From Algoriphagus lutimaris (GTDB lineage Bacteria; Bacteroidota; Bacteroidia; Cytophagales; Cyclobacteriaceae): a stretch of 64,000 nt of DNA. A model generated the notes under the pieces. The model had not been told where the DNA came from, did no database searches, and saw only the letters and a program-made list of their open reading frames with translations. Positions 33,832 through 43,060 of the stretch are shown in pieces. Position numbers and translations under genes: made by a program. Numbering within the stretch: the first letter of the stretch is position 1; each line of letters begins with the position of its first letter. The stretch is taken from positions 702,384 to 766,383 of the forward strand of contig NZ_JAFIDJ010000002.1 in assembly GCF_017051705.1 (NCBI RefSeq), in the 5' to 3' direction.

Positions 33832-35697
33832 ATGAACCTTCGAATCCCACTACTGAACAGTCTTCTTCTATTTTTTAATTGCTGCAGTTTATTTGCCCAA
33901 AATAATCCTAGCATTCCTCCTCCCAACATAGTATGGATTACCTCTGAGGATAATTCCATGCATTATTTAAAGCTTTTCCATGAAAATGGCATAGCAACTC
34001 CAAATATAGAAAGCTTGGCAGATCATGGACTGGTATTTACACACACATTTTCAAATGCTCCCGTTTGTAGCGTAGCCAGGTCCACCATCATTTCGGGAAG
34101 TTATGCTCCAAGAATCGGCGCACAATTTCATAGAAAAAACAAAACTGTTCCCATGCAGGATTCCCTTCGAATGTTTCCCTTTTACTTAAGAAGAGCAGGA
34201 TATCATACGAGTAATAACAACAAAAAGGACTATAATATCATCGAAGGAGACGGGGTTTGGGATGAGTCTTCACGAGAGGCAAGCTGGAAGTCTAGGAAAC
34301 CTGATCAACCCTTTTTTCATGTTTTCAATATTGGAGTTAGCCATGAATCAAGCCTGCACTTTTCGAAAGAAAAGATGGAGACTACTCCCACACAAACCAA
34401 CAAAAATTCATTTTCAATCCAGCCGAACCATCCAGATACGGAATTATTCCGCTACACCAATGCCTATTATCGGGATAAGATCAAGGAAATGGACCAAAGA
34501 CTAGGCGAAGTTATCAGAGAGCTTGAAAATGACGGCTTATTGGAAAACACCTTCATTTTTTATTTTGGAGATCATGGAGGTGTACTTCCCGGAAGTAAAG
34601 GTTACCTCTATGAAACTGGATTGCATGTTCCCATGGTGGTTCATGTACCCGAGAAGTATAAAAACCTCGCCCAAATTGGAGAAGAAGGCAAGGTGAATGG
34701 GTTTGTGAGTTTCATTGATCTCGGGCCTACTGTGCTTCAATTGGCAGGTATAAAAACTCCCGAGGGAATGGATGGCAAGCCCTTTTTTGGAGACAATGTT
34801 ACCAAAGAAATGATCGCTTCTAGAAATACTACCTTTAGCTATGCAGATCGATTCGATGAAAAATACGATATGGTCAGAGCTGTAAGAAAAGGGAAGTACA
34901 AGTACATCAGAAATTTTCAACCTTTCAATTTTGATGGGTTGATGAATAATTACAGATTCATCCAATTAGCCTATCAAGAATGGAAAGAACTATATGAAAA
35001 AGGAGCTTTAAATGAGATACAGGCTGCATTTTTCAAACCTAAAGAAGCAGAAATGCTATTTGACCTAGAATCAGACCCCTATGAAACGGTCAACCTCATA
35101 ACCGATCCTTCCTCCAAAAAAATAGCCGAGGACCTACGAATGGAACTGAATAATTGGCTACAAGAAATGCCTGACCTCTCTTTCTACCCTGAGCATGTAC
35201 TGATAGACCAGGCATTTTCAAACCCGACAGCATTTGGAAAAGCACATCAAAAGGATATTCAACGATATATAGATATAGCCAACTGGAGTATTTTGCCTTT
35301 CGAACAAATTGAAAACTTCTTACAGACAAGTCTGAAGTCAAAGGATCCATGGGAAAGGTATTGGGGCTTGATTACTTCCAGTAATTTTGGTCCAGAAGCA
35401 AAAAGTCTGAGCTCTCTTATTTCAGAGATCTCAAAAGAAGATGAAGAATTAATAAACAGAGTAAGAGCAGCCGAATTTCTATCTATTTCCAACCAAATTG
35501 ACCCAAGTCAAGTGATGGTAGAAAGTTTGTACGAAAGTAAGAAACCAATGGAGGCTTTGCTGATTTTAAACTCGATTGTGCTCCAGAGTTCTTTTGATTA
35601 TGGCTATGAAATCCATTTGGACAAAAGCAAAATTTCATCCACGGTCATTCAGGATAGTGAGGTGAAAAGAAGACTGGAGTATTTAACGGGAGGATAA
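33832..35697 (+). CDS. Secreted sulfatase with non-canonical active-site motif and HEAT-like tail
   Basis: A 621-residue sulfatase-fold protein with a signal peptide ending LFA-QNN (residue 23). The first metal block reads PNIVWITSEDNS, with Glu39-Asp40-Asn41 instead of two Asp. The formylglycine motif region reads NAPVCSVARSTI, with Cys79-Ser-Val-Ala-Arg83. The third residue is Val, while the type I consensus is C-x-P/A-x-R. The other landmarks are present: FYFGDHGGVLPGSKG and ETGLHVPMVV. After the sulfatase domain, about residues 470-615 form helical repeats reminiscent of HEAT repeats (DPWERYWGLITSS, then VRAAEFLSI). Some sulfatases with this EDN motif are known in Planctomycetes and Bacteroidota. 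The ATG at 33832 gives the signal peptide. Confidence 0.8.
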   Translation: MNLRIPLLNSLLLFFNCCSLFAQNNPSIPPPNIVWITSEDNSMHYLKLFHENGIATPNIESLADHGLVFTHTFSNAPVCSVARSTIISGSYAPRIGAQFHRKNKTVPMQDSLRMFPFYLRRAGYHTSNNNKKDYNIIEGDGVWDESSREASWKSRKPDQPFFHVFNIGVSHESSLHFSKEKMETTPTQTNKNSFSIQPNHPDTELFRYTNAYYRDKIKEMDQRLGEVIRELENDGLLENTFIFYFGDHGGVLPGSKGYLYETGLHVPMVVHVPEKYKNLAQIGEEGKVNGFVSFIDLGPTVLQLAGIKTPEGMDGKPFFGDNVTKEMIASRNTTFSYADRFDEKYDMVRAVRKGKYKYIRNFQPFNFDGLMNNYRFIQLAYQEWKELYEKGALNEIQAAFFKPKEAEMLFDLESDPYETVNLITDPSSKKIAEDLRMELNNWLQEMPDLSFYPEHVLIDQAFSNPTAFGKAHQKDIQRYIDIANWSILPFEQIENFLQTSLKSKDPWERYWGLITSSNFGPEAKSLSSLISEISKEDEELINRVRAAEFLSISNQIDPSQVMVESLYESKKPMEALLILNSIVLQSSFDYGYEIHLDKSKISSTVIQDSEVKRRLEYLTGG

Positions 35698-35712
35698 ATC
35701 CTCAGTTTTTTT
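35690..35712 (+). terminator. Short terminator overlapping the sulfatase stop codon
   Basis: GAGGA/TCCTC (35690-35694 and 35699-35703) form a five-bp stem with a four-base loop containing the stop codon, followed by AG and seven T bases. Short, but the T run is convincing. Confidence 0.5.
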
Positions 35713-35732
35713 GAAACAAAACGCAGTGAAAC

Positions 35733-36269
35733 ATGGGAAAGATCATCTATTATGTCGCAAGTTCTCTAGACGGATTTATTTCTGGTCCCAATGAAGATAC
35801 TAGAATGTTTGTTCCAGGAGGAAAAGGGATAGAAAAATACTTCGAGGATTTAAAAAAATTCAAGACAGTGATCATGGGAAGGAAAACGTATGAATTCGGT
35901 TACAAATTTGGCTTGCAACCTGGACAACCAGCCTACCAACACATGCAGCATCATATTTTTTCAGATTCGCTGACATTTGAAAACAAGGCCGAATCGGTCC
36001 ATGTAGAACCTAGGAAAATCTCTCGGGTTCAAGAAATTAAAGCATCTGCTTCTTCGGATATTTATTTATGTGGAGGAGGAATATTTGCAGGTTGGCTATT
36101 GGACCACCATCTGATCGACCAATTGAAAATTAAACTGAACCCCATTATCCTGGGAGATGGAATTAGGCTATTCGGATCATCCAAGACCAAAGGAAAGCTG
36201 GATTTGATGCAAGATGAAACCTTCGAAAATGGTCTAAAAATTATTACCTATTCTATTAGAAAAAATTAA
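35733..36269 (+). CDS. Dihydrofolate-reductase-like protein (RibD C-terminal family)
   Basis: A 178-residue protein of the RibD C-terminal/DHFR superfamily (PF01872). It opens IIYYVASSLDGFISGPN and contains VIMGRKTYEF, then SSDIYLCGGGIFAGWLLDHHLIDQ-type NADPH-binding glycine turns, then LNPIILGDGIRLFG. These stand-alone proteins are annotated as dihydrofolate reductase family or deaminase-reductase, but most are not known to reduce dihydrofolate. It is cytoplasmic. It starts 35 bases after the sulfatase stop, separated by a weak terminator. The YLCGGG turn and the LGDGI segment are the strongest family markers. Confidence 0.85.
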   Translation: MGKIIYYVASSLDGFISGPNEDTRMFVPGGKGIEKYFEDLKKFKTVIMGRKTYEFGYKFGLQPGQPAYQHMQHHIFSDSLTFENKAESVHVEPRKISRVQEIKASASSDIYLCGGGIFAGWLLDHHLIDQLKIKLNPIILGDGIRLFGSSKTKGKLDLMQDETFENGLKIITYSIRKN

Positions 36270-36436
36270 GTCTGCAGCCCCTCTCCAGTTGATAGAATAA
36301 AAGGTTGTATTTAAAGTTACCATCATTTAATAAGGTGCTTATTATTTAGAATAGGATAGAAAGATTTTTAATATGAGGGAAAGCATATATTTTTAAAAAC
36401 CTAATTATCAATTAGTTCTCTTAACCCAATAAACCT

Positions 36437-37357
36437 ATGAAATTTTCAAAAATCGCCACTTTTGTTGGCTTACTATGCTTTGCTGCGTCCGCTTTCGCCC
36501 AAGACGGTACCATTTACCCTTTAGAAACCCCATCTGAACCAAATGCCATATTACTTAATACCGGTGGGGTAGATGATCAACCTGCCTCCGAAACCTGGTT
36601 TCGACAATGGGGAGATCCAATGGCTAGAAATATTACCACTGCGACCTTAACTCCATTTCTTCCAGAACCTGGAACTGCCAATGGTGCAGCAGTGATCGTA
36701 GCTCCTGGAGGTGGTTTTAGATGGCTTTCTATGGGAAATGAAGGATGGGAAGTAGCTGAGGCTCTTGCGAAACAGGGAATCGCCGCCTTTGTACTCAAAT
36801 ACCGCTTACATCCTACACCTGAATCGTTGGATGATTTTAGCGACTGGATGAATCGTCCTCGCCCTACTACTCCTGCGACATCTTCAGATGCTGCTCCTCG
36901 TCCTGCACCTATGGATCTTACCAACCAACTTGAAGATGCAGAGGCTGCCTATGCGATGATCTTGGACCGTGCTATAGAATGGGGAGTCGACACCGATAGA
37001 ATTGGAATGATTGGATTTTCTGCAGGAGCAGGACTTACTATGCACTCTACTTTGAATTCCAAAACCATGAAGTTGGCATTTATAGGCCCAATTTATGGTG
37101 GAATGGGACCTGTGGAAGTTCCAAAAGGTGCTCCTCCTATGTTTAATGTCATTGCCTCTGATGACTTTTTATTTAGAGGTCAATTTGGAGTAATCGATTC
37201 TTGGTTCAAAGCCGGAATCCCAGTTGAGTTTCATTTGTATCAAAATGGCGGTCATGGTTTTGGGCTAGGCAATCCAAATCGTACTAGTAATCGTTGGTTC
37301 GATGCTTTTATTCATTGGTTGGATGTCAATCAATTTCTTACTGCCAAGGCAGAATAG
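36437..37357 (+). CDS. Secreted carbohydrate-esterase-like alpha/beta hydrolase
   Basis: A 306-residue alpha/beta hydrolase with a Sec signal peptide (ending AFA-QDG, residue 21). The oxyanion loop is VIVAPGGGFRWLS (87-99), the nucleophile Ser195 sits in MIGFSAGAG, an acid in ASDDFLF and the His in NGGHGFG. This layout matches acetyl xylan esterase-like and BD-FAE/prolyl-oligopeptidase-like enzymes that remove acetyl or feruloyl groups from glycans. A Pro/Thr-rich stretch (139-158) interrupts the domain. In a neighbourhood with GH31, GH2 and GH127 enzymes a glycan de-esterification role is plausible. A terminator follows. Confidence 0.8.
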   Translation: MKFSKIATFVGLLCFAASAFAQDGTIYPLETPSEPNAILLNTGGVDDQPASETWFRQWGDPMARNITTATLTPFLPEPGTANGAAVIVAPGGGFRWLSMGNEGWEVAEALAKQGIAAFVLKYRLHPTPESLDDFSDWMNRPRPTTPATSSDAAPRPAPMDLTNQLEDAEAAYAMILDRAIEWGVDTDRIGMIGFSAGAGLTMHSTLNSKTMKLAFIGPIYGGMGPVEVPKGAPPMFNVIASDDFLFRGQFGVIDSWFKAGIPVEFHLYQNGGHGFGLGNPNRTSNRWFDAFIHWLDVNQFLTAKAE

Positions 37358-37382
37358 AGATACTCTACCGCTACATATTTCT

Positions 37383-37413
37383 AAAAATCCCCAAAATTCT
37401 ATGGGGATTTTTT
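37383..37413 (+). terminator. Terminator after the esterase gene
   Basis: AAAAATCCCC (37383-37392) pairs with GGGGATTTTT (37403-37412) and is followed by T. The rest of the 37358-37650 gap is A/T rich and contains the palindrome ATTTCTC-AA-GAGAAAT at 37526-37541, of unknown role. Confidence 0.8.
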
Positions 37414-37650
37414 GTTAACTAATTTTTAAATATAAATATTCTTTTTCTTATAAAATTGTATCTATCTAATAATTTATTTGTATTTTACTACGCTTTAATT
37501 GTGTTTAAGAGACAAACTTTGCTTTATTTCTCAAGAGAAATGAATAGTCTAAGCTTATTGGGATTCAATTTTTCTTGTCTTGGTTTTTCTTTTAAAAGCT
37601 AATAATTCTAGGAAATCATTGTCTTAAATTTTTACCTAACCAATAAAAAG

Positions 37651-39621
37651 ATGAAATCTACCTATTCATTTTTAGTGTGGTCAGTTGTTGGGCTTCTTTT
37701 ATTTGCATGTTCCAGCCCTAATGATCCTCTTACCATTACTCAAAGCGTAAATTGGTCTTCCTACGCTTCAGATAAATTTAACTCTAAATATTCCCCGCTG
37801 GATCAAATCAACAAGGACAATGTTAATAACCTAACCATAAAGTGGACATGGGACTCCCCGGATAATGCCTTGGTAAATCAGTTCAATTTCCCTGTTTCTA
37901 TCTACCAAGCTACCCCTATTGCCATAGATGGAATATTGTACGTAAGTTCTTCTTCGGCAATTGTCTCAGCGATTCATGGTGTTACTGGAGAAACTATTTG
38001 GACCTATGACCCTGAAACCTATAAGTCCAATGCTCCAGCCCATGGAGCTTTTATCCATCGTGGGGTTTCCTATTGGGATGATGGCATGGAAGGAAGAATC
38101 ATTTTTGGAACTCCTGATGCCCGTTTGATCGCCTTAAATGCGAGGGACGGGAGTTTGGTCGAATCATTTGGAGAAAGGGGGATTGTGGACCTTTCCAAAG
38201 GACTGGGTAGAGAATTTGACCCTTCCCATTACGGAGTATCTACTCCTCCCATCATCGCCAACGATGTCATTGTGATTGGTGCTTCCATTACAGATAAAGA
38301 CCCTCAAAGTATGCGTCCTCCGGGAGACATTCGAGGATTTGATGTGAAAACCGGAAAACAGCTTTGGGTATTCCATACTATTCCACAAGAAGGGGAATTC
38401 GGAAATGAAACTTGGGAAAATGAATCCTGGAAATTCACCGGAAATACCAATGTATGGACCAGAATGAGTGCCGATGAGGAGTTAGGCTATGTATATCTTC
38501 CCATCAGCACCCCTACTAACGATTGGTACGGAGGAAATAGATTAGGGGACAACCTCTTTGCCGAAAGCTTGGTTTGTCTAAATATTAAAACTGGAGAACG
38601 AATTTGGCATTTTCAAATGGTCCACCATGGTGTATGGGATTATGATCTTCCCGCTGCACCCAACCTACTGGATATAAACAAAGATGGAAAAACCATTAAA
38701 GCGGTTGCACAGGTTAGTAAGCAAGGGTTTACTTATGTTTTTGACAGAGTAACTGGCGAACCCATTTGGCCAATTGAAGAACGGCCTGTACCCCAATCTA
38801 CTGTTCCGGGAGAAAGGACCTCTCCCACACAACCTTTCCCGACCAAACCAGCCCCATTTGACAGACAAGGCGTAACTAAAGAAGATATCATAGACTTTAC
38901 TCCGAAAATTTTTGAAGATGCATGGTCCAGTTTAAAGGGTGTGGACTTGGGTGAACTTTTTACACCTCCTACTGAGAATGGGTTAATGTATCTTCCCGGG
39001 GCACTTGGCGGTGCCAACTGGCATGGTGCTGCGGTAGATCCTGAAACTGGAATATTATATGTTCCCTCGATGACCTTCCCAGTATTCTTTAGAATCGTCA
39101 AATCTGATTCTACCAAAACAGATGCTAATTACGAATGGGAAAATTTTGGATTCCCTGGCCCAAATGGATTGCCATTCTTAAAACCTCCATATGGCAGGAT
39201 CACAGCAATAGATATGAATGAGGGTAACCATATATGGCAATCACCCATGGGAGAAGGACCAAGAAATCATCCTCTTCTAAAAGACTTGAACTTACCAAGA
39301 CTGGGATGGAATTTACGCGGATCACCAGTTTTGACGAAAACACTCCTATTTATTGGGCAAGAAGGAAAGTACTGGGAGTTCGTTCCTGCACTGGTGGGAG
39401 GAGCTAAGCTAACCGAGGTACAAACCCAAGAAATCATCAAGTTTGATCCAAAAATGCAGGTTTTCGATAAGGAAAATGGGGAATTGATATTTGAACTTGA
39501 ACTCCCCCTCAATGTCACTGGTGCACCAATGACTTATATGGCAAATGGAAAACAATACATTGCATTTGCAGTGGGAGGATCAATTGGCCCAGCTAAAATT
39601 ATTGCCTTAGGTCTAAAATAG
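37651..39621 (+). CDS. PQQ-dependent dehydrogenase, lipoprotein
   Basis: A 656-residue quinoprotein with a lipobox (LLLFAC, Cys20). It is a beta-propeller dehydrogenase of the quinoprotein glucose/alcohol dehydrogenase type: W-motif blades such as GETIWTYDPETY, GKQLWVFHTIPQ and GERIWHFQMVHHGVWDYD recur. The ASDKFNSKYSPLDQIN opening and the WHGAAVDPETGILYVPS and LGWNLRGSPVLT blocks are typical of the membrane-independent soluble-type glucose/inositol-like family. It oxidises a sugar or alcohol in the periplasm, passing electrons to the respiratory chain. No PQQ biosynthesis genes are visible here. The methyltransferase gene starts 28 bases downstream. Confidence 0.85.
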   Translation: MKSTYSFLVWSVVGLLLFACSSPNDPLTITQSVNWSSYASDKFNSKYSPLDQINKDNVNNLTIKWTWDSPDNALVNQFNFPVSIYQATPIAIDGILYVSSSSAIVSAIHGVTGETIWTYDPETYKSNAPAHGAFIHRGVSYWDDGMEGRIIFGTPDARLIALNARDGSLVESFGERGIVDLSKGLGREFDPSHYGVSTPPIIANDVIVIGASITDKDPQSMRPPGDIRGFDVKTGKQLWVFHTIPQEGEFGNETWENESWKFTGNTNVWTRMSADEELGYVYLPISTPTNDWYGGNRLGDNLFAESLVCLNIKTGERIWHFQMVHHGVWDYDLPAAPNLLDINKDGKTIKAVAQVSKQGFTYVFDRVTGEPIWPIEERPVPQSTVPGERTSPTQPFPTKPAPFDRQGVTKEDIIDFTPKIFEDAWSSLKGVDLGELFTPPTENGLMYLPGALGGANWHGAAVDPETGILYVPSMTFPVFFRIVKSDSTKTDANYEWENFGFPGPNGLPFLKPPYGRITAIDMNEGNHIWQSPMGEGPRNHPLLKDLNLPRLGWNLRGSPVLTKTLLFIGQEGKYWEFVPALVGGAKLTEVQTQEIIKFDPKMQVFDKENGELIFELELPLNVTGAPMTYMANGKQYIAFAVGGSIGPAKIIALGLK

Positions 39622-39649
39622 AAATGGACAAACGCTTAACCCTTATCCT

Positions 39650-40459
39650 TTGAAAGATCAATCTAGTTCCTTTGAAAAGTCTATTCCTGAAGTATATGAA
39701 AAATACTTGGGCCCTTATCTATACGAACCATTTTCCAAATATGTCACCAATAGAATACTAGGTGACCCACAACAAGTATTGGAAATAGGTTGTGGTTCTG
39801 GTAGACTTACCAATCATTTGGTTAATTCCTTAAGTCAAACTGCCAAGCTAACGGCACTAGACATTAACTCCAATATGATTGCTGTGGCCAAAGAAAAGGT
39901 GCAAAGTTACCAAGTCGAATTTGTCCATGGGGATGCCCAGGAAATGCCCTTTGAAGACAACACTTTTGATTTTGTAGTTTGTCAATTCGGGTTCATGTTT
40001 CTCCCAAATAAACAAAAAGGATTCAATGAAGCATGGAGAGTTTTAAAACCTAGAGGCCAATTTATTTTTGTTACTTGGGACAAAGCTGAAAACAATATCA
40101 CACTGCATATTAGCCAAGAAACTATTCTAAGCCATTTAAAAGCCAGTCCTCCGGCATATTTTGGACGAGCCTATTATTCCATGAATAATCCTGATGACTT
40201 ATTAGCCTACACCAAAAATGCTGGATTTGAAAATGGTAAAATTGAAAAAGTGAGTTTACAGGCAACTTGCCAAACAGCATTGGACGCAGCTATTGGATTT
40301 GTGGAAGGGAATTCCATTATCAAAGAGATTCTTAAAGAAGGAGGTCCCGAATTACTTCAGAAAATCGAGTCCAACATTGTAAAAAGAATTAATTCGGAAG
40401 TTTGCCAAGATCCAGTTTGTTCTGAAATCAATGCCTGGCTGGGAGAAGCATTTAAGTAA
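39650..40459 (+). CDS. Class I SAM-dependent methyltransferase
   Basis: A 269-residue methyltransferase of the UbiE/COQ5-like type. Motif I reads VLEIGCGSGRLTNHL (about 44-58), the acidic ribose ligand is in LTALDINSN, then FVHGDAQEMPFEDNTFD (motif II), and EAWRVLKPRGQFIFVTWD (motif III). No ATG lies in frame near the front, so a TTG at 39650 is used here, which is unusual and uncertain. No signal peptide is present. It lies 28 bases after the PQQ dehydrogenase and may be co-transcribed. Substrate unknown. Confidence 0.75.
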   Translation: MKDQSSSFEKSIPEVYEKYLGPYLYEPFSKYVTNRILGDPQQVLEIGCGSGRLTNHLVNSLSQTAKLTALDINSNMIAVAKEKVQSYQVEFVHGDAQEMPFEDNTFDFVVCQFGFMFLPNKQKGFNEAWRVLKPRGQFIFVTWDKAENNITLHISQETILSHLKASPPAYFGRAYYSMNNPDDLLAYTKNAGFENGKIEKVSLQATCQTALDAAIGFVEGNSIIKEILKEGGPELLQKIESNIVKRINSEVCQDPVCSEINAWLGEAFK

Positions 40460-40538
40460 TCTTAAAATACACTTATTCAAAGCTTTAGTTCTTATAAAAA
40501 CAAGGATTTCCTTCATTGAGAGTATCTTTAAATACCCT

Positions 40539-40967
40539 ATGAAAAGATATCTAAAAATTATTCTTGCCGGACTTGTTGGGGGGTTTATTGGGGAAGGTAT
40601 GATGGGAGCACTATTTATGAGTCCTCCGATCCATTCTATTTTATATGACCCCTCTTTACAAAGCGAGCTTTTTATACAACTTACTCCTGAGAGAAACCTA
40701 GTCCTGTCTATTGCAGGAATGGTAATTTTGACCATAGCTCATGCATGGTTTTATTACCTCTTTAAAAACTCAATTCCCGGCACTACTTGGGCTAAAAAAG
40801 GCTTATTCTGGGGTTTTACCATTTGGTTGCTCTATTGGGTATTTCAAGAATGGTTTATTTATCATACACTGATTGGAGAACCCATTTTATTAAACTTGTT
40901 AGAGTTGGCGGTTTTACTTCTAGGCTCGCTCGTAGAGGGCATCATCATTGCCAGAATTCTCAAATGA
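40539..40967 (+). CDS. Small integral membrane protein
   Basis: A 142-residue protein with four predicted membrane helices: about 5-27 (ending MMGALFM), 55-78 (NLVLSIAGMVILTIAHAWFY), 87-107 and 115-138 (LLNLLELAVLLLGSLVEGII). The first loop has the short acidic/aromatic PPIHSILYDPSL. I do not recognise the family. The ATG at 40539 was preferred to an earlier in-frame start that would lie inside the methyltransferase gene. It follows the methyltransferase by 79 bases. Confidence 0.6.
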   Translation: MKRYLKIILAGLVGGFIGEGMMGALFMSPPIHSILYDPSLQSELFIQLTPERNLVLSIAGMVILTIAHAWFYYLFKNSIPGTTWAKKGLFWGFTIWLLYWVFQEWFIYHTLIGEPILLNLLELAVLLLGSLVEGIIIARILK

Positions 40968-41058
40968 AAACTTTTTAATACTTCCTGATCCGATGAAGTA
41001 ATCTGGATTTCATAAATTAGAAAATCACTATTTCTATTTAAGAGTGAATCCTAAACAA

Positions 41059-41982
41059 ATGATGAAATTGATTCCCATGCCTTCCTATTCCCAACAAGTG
41101 TTAATTGTCTTGGCATTCCTCTCCCTATTTTCCTGCCAAAAGAAAACTACCGAAAAACCAAGTCTTGAAGAAAGTGTTCTTGCACAGCTAGACTCAATCC
41201 AAGGAGATGTAGCGGTGGCATATTTCAATTTGGGTGATCCTTCTGATACCTTGATGATTCATGCTTTTGAAGAATTCCATGCCGCCAGCACGATGAAAGT
41301 TCCCGTCATGATTGAATTATTTAAACAAGAGAAAGAAGGTAAACTCGATTTAAACGATTCTATTGTATTGGTCAATGAATTCAAAAGTATTGTAGATGGT
41401 AGTCCATACAGTATGGACATAGGAGATGATAGTGATGATGTGATTTACAGTAAAATTGGAAGTACTGTCTCATTAAATGATCTTATGTATAGCATGATTA
41501 CGGTCAGTAGCAATTTGGCAACCAACGTATTGATCGAATTGGTGGATGCCAAAAACGTAACTGCAACAATGAGAACATTAGGAGCTGACAAAATACAGGT
41601 GTTAAGGGGAGTGGAAGATCAAAAAGCTTATGATCTGGGATTAAGTAATTCCACCACAGCCAATGACCTAATGATGATTATGAAAGCCATCGCTGAGGAC
41701 CAGGCCGGAACTCCTACTGATTGCGAGGAAATGATCTCCATTTTGAAAGATCAACAATTCAATGAAATAATCCCCTTTTACTTACCCAAGGATGTTTCAG
41801 TTGCCCATAAAACTGGGGTCATTACAGGAGTTCATCATGATGCAGGAATCGTATACTTGCCAGATGGAAGGAGCTACGTTCTTGTTCTGCTTTCTAAAAA
41901 CTTACAGGATTTTGACAAAGGAACTAATCAATTGGCTAAGGTTTCAAAGCTTATTTATGATCATTTCTTGATTCAAAATTGA
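41059..41982 (+). CDS. Class A beta-lactamase-fold serine hydrolase, lipoprotein
   Basis: About 307 residues with a lipobox (LSLFSC, Cys26). The four class A landmarks can be followed: SxxK as STMK (Ser77, Lys80), the SDN loop as SSN in ITVSSNLATN, an omega-loop Glu in RGVEDQKAYD without the usual Asn two residues on, and KTG in AHKTGVI. It is therefore a class A/PenA-fold hydrolase with an altered omega loop. It could be a beta-lactamase or a non-resistance peptidase/esterase. An upstream GTG at 41044 is an alternative start and ATG 41059 is used here. The next serine hydrolase starts one base after its stop, so the two are co-transcribed. Confidence 0.8.
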   Translation: MMKLIPMPSYSQQVLIVLAFLSLFSCQKKTTEKPSLEESVLAQLDSIQGDVAVAYFNLGDPSDTLMIHAFEEFHAASTMKVPVMIELFKQEKEGKLDLNDSIVLVNEFKSIVDGSPYSMDIGDDSDDVIYSKIGSTVSLNDLMYSMITVSSNLATNVLIELVDAKNVTATMRTLGADKIQVLRGVEDQKAYDLGLSNSTTANDLMMIMKAIAEDQAGTPTDCEEMISILKDQQFNEIIPFYLPKDVSVAHKTGVITGVHHDAGIVYLPDGRSYVLVLLSKNLQDFDKGTNQLAKVSKLIYDHFLIQN

Positions 41983-41983
41983 C

Positions 41984-43060
41984 ATGTGGAAGGCTAAGCT
42001 TTCTAAATTTGGTTTCCACTTCATTTTTTGGGGGATTCTAATCTCCCAACCCCTTTCCGCTCAAGTGAATGTGCAAAAGATGGATGAATTGCTACCTGCA
42101 ATTTTGGATAGTGCCAAAATACCAGGCATCAGCATAGCCGTCATCGACCAAGGAAAGATGGTTTATTCCAGCGCTTTCGGAAGAAAGGAGCTTAGAAAGG
42201 AGAGTGAAATAAGTAAGCAAACTATTTTTGAAGCGGCCTCGTTGACCAAGCCCATTACTGCCTTCTGTGCCATGAAGTTGGTAGAAATGGGAAAATTGGA
42301 TTTGGATAAGCCTCTTTATCAGTACTTGGAATATCCGGATGCAGCTTCCGATCAAAGGTACCAATTGATCACGGGCAGAATGGTGCTTTCTCACAAGACT
42401 GGATTTCCAAACTGGAGGAAAAACAGAAATAGCAATAAGTTAGAAATCAAATTCGATCCTGATACCAAATTTGGATACTCTGGGGAGGGCTTTGTATACC
42501 TTCAAAAAGTGATGGAGCAAATCGAAAGGAAAAGCTTGGAACTAATCGCTCAGGAATTTGTCTTTCAACCTTTGCAAATGCATCGAAGCTTCCTGATTTT
42601 TCCTGAAACAGATGATTTTGCAGTAGGACATAATCCAAAAAATGAACCGAATCAAAAATTTATGCCAAAAGAGGCAAATGCTGCCTATAGTTTACACACT
42701 ACTGCTGAGGATTATTCGAAATTCTTACTTGAACTCATGTATCCGAGTTTAATAGATTCGGCCTTCGTTTCTGACATGATTTCCCAAGAGACCCTCATGG
42801 ACTCAAAAGACCCTTCTCTAGGATGGGGTTTAGGATTAGGTATTAATACCACTTCCCTAGACCAATACATTTGGCATTGGGGAGACAATGGCACCTTTAG
42901 AGCATTCTTTATCTTTTCCCCAAAAACAGAGGTTGGTCTAGTATATTTCACCAATAGCCAAAATGGCCTTAGCATAGTAAAAAGAATGGTTCATCTTACT
43001 TTTTCAGATCCTGAGGTCATGGAAAATTGGAACGAATACAAGCAGTTTGATGATGAATAA
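41984..43060 (+). CDS. Class C beta-lactamase-fold serine hydrolase, secreted
   Basis: A 358-residue protein of the beta-lactamase PF00144 family. Signal peptide ends LSA-QVN (residue 26). The SxxK motif is SLTK (Ser86, Lys89). The YxN motif is YSG in KFGYSGEGFVYL, with Gly in place of Asn. The third motif is HWG in YIWHWGDNGTF. The Asn change is common in esterase/peptidase relatives rather than true class C beta-lactamases. It lies one base after the class A-like gene and its 3' end overlaps the next gene by 14 bases, which implies translational coupling of three genes. Confidence 0.8.
   Translation: MWKAKLSKFGFHFIFWGILISQPLSAQVNVQKMDELLPAILDSAKIPGISIAVIDQGKMVYSSAFGRKELRKESEISKQTIFEAASLTKPITAFCAMKLVEMGKLDLDKPLYQYLEYPDAASDQRYQLITGRMVLSHKTGFPNWRKNRNSNKLEIKFDPDTKFGYSGEGFVYLQKVMEQIERKSLELIAQEFVFQPLQMHRSFLIFPETDDFAVGHNPKNEPNQKFMPKEANAAYSLHTTAEDYSKFLLELMYPSLIDSAFVSDMISQETLMDSKDPSLGWGLGLGINTTSLDQYIWHWGDNGTFRAFFIFSPKTEVGLVYFTNSQNGLSIVKRMVHLTFSDPEVMENWNEYKQFDDE

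Noticed and set aside
36328-36344. TAATAAG/CTTATTA hairpin after the DHFR-like gene as terminator
   Set aside because: The stem is only A/T rich with one G-C pair and no T run follows.
40431-40538. Longer N-terminus for the small membrane protein
   Set aside because: It would overlap the methyltransferase gene in another frame and adds no recognisable sequence.
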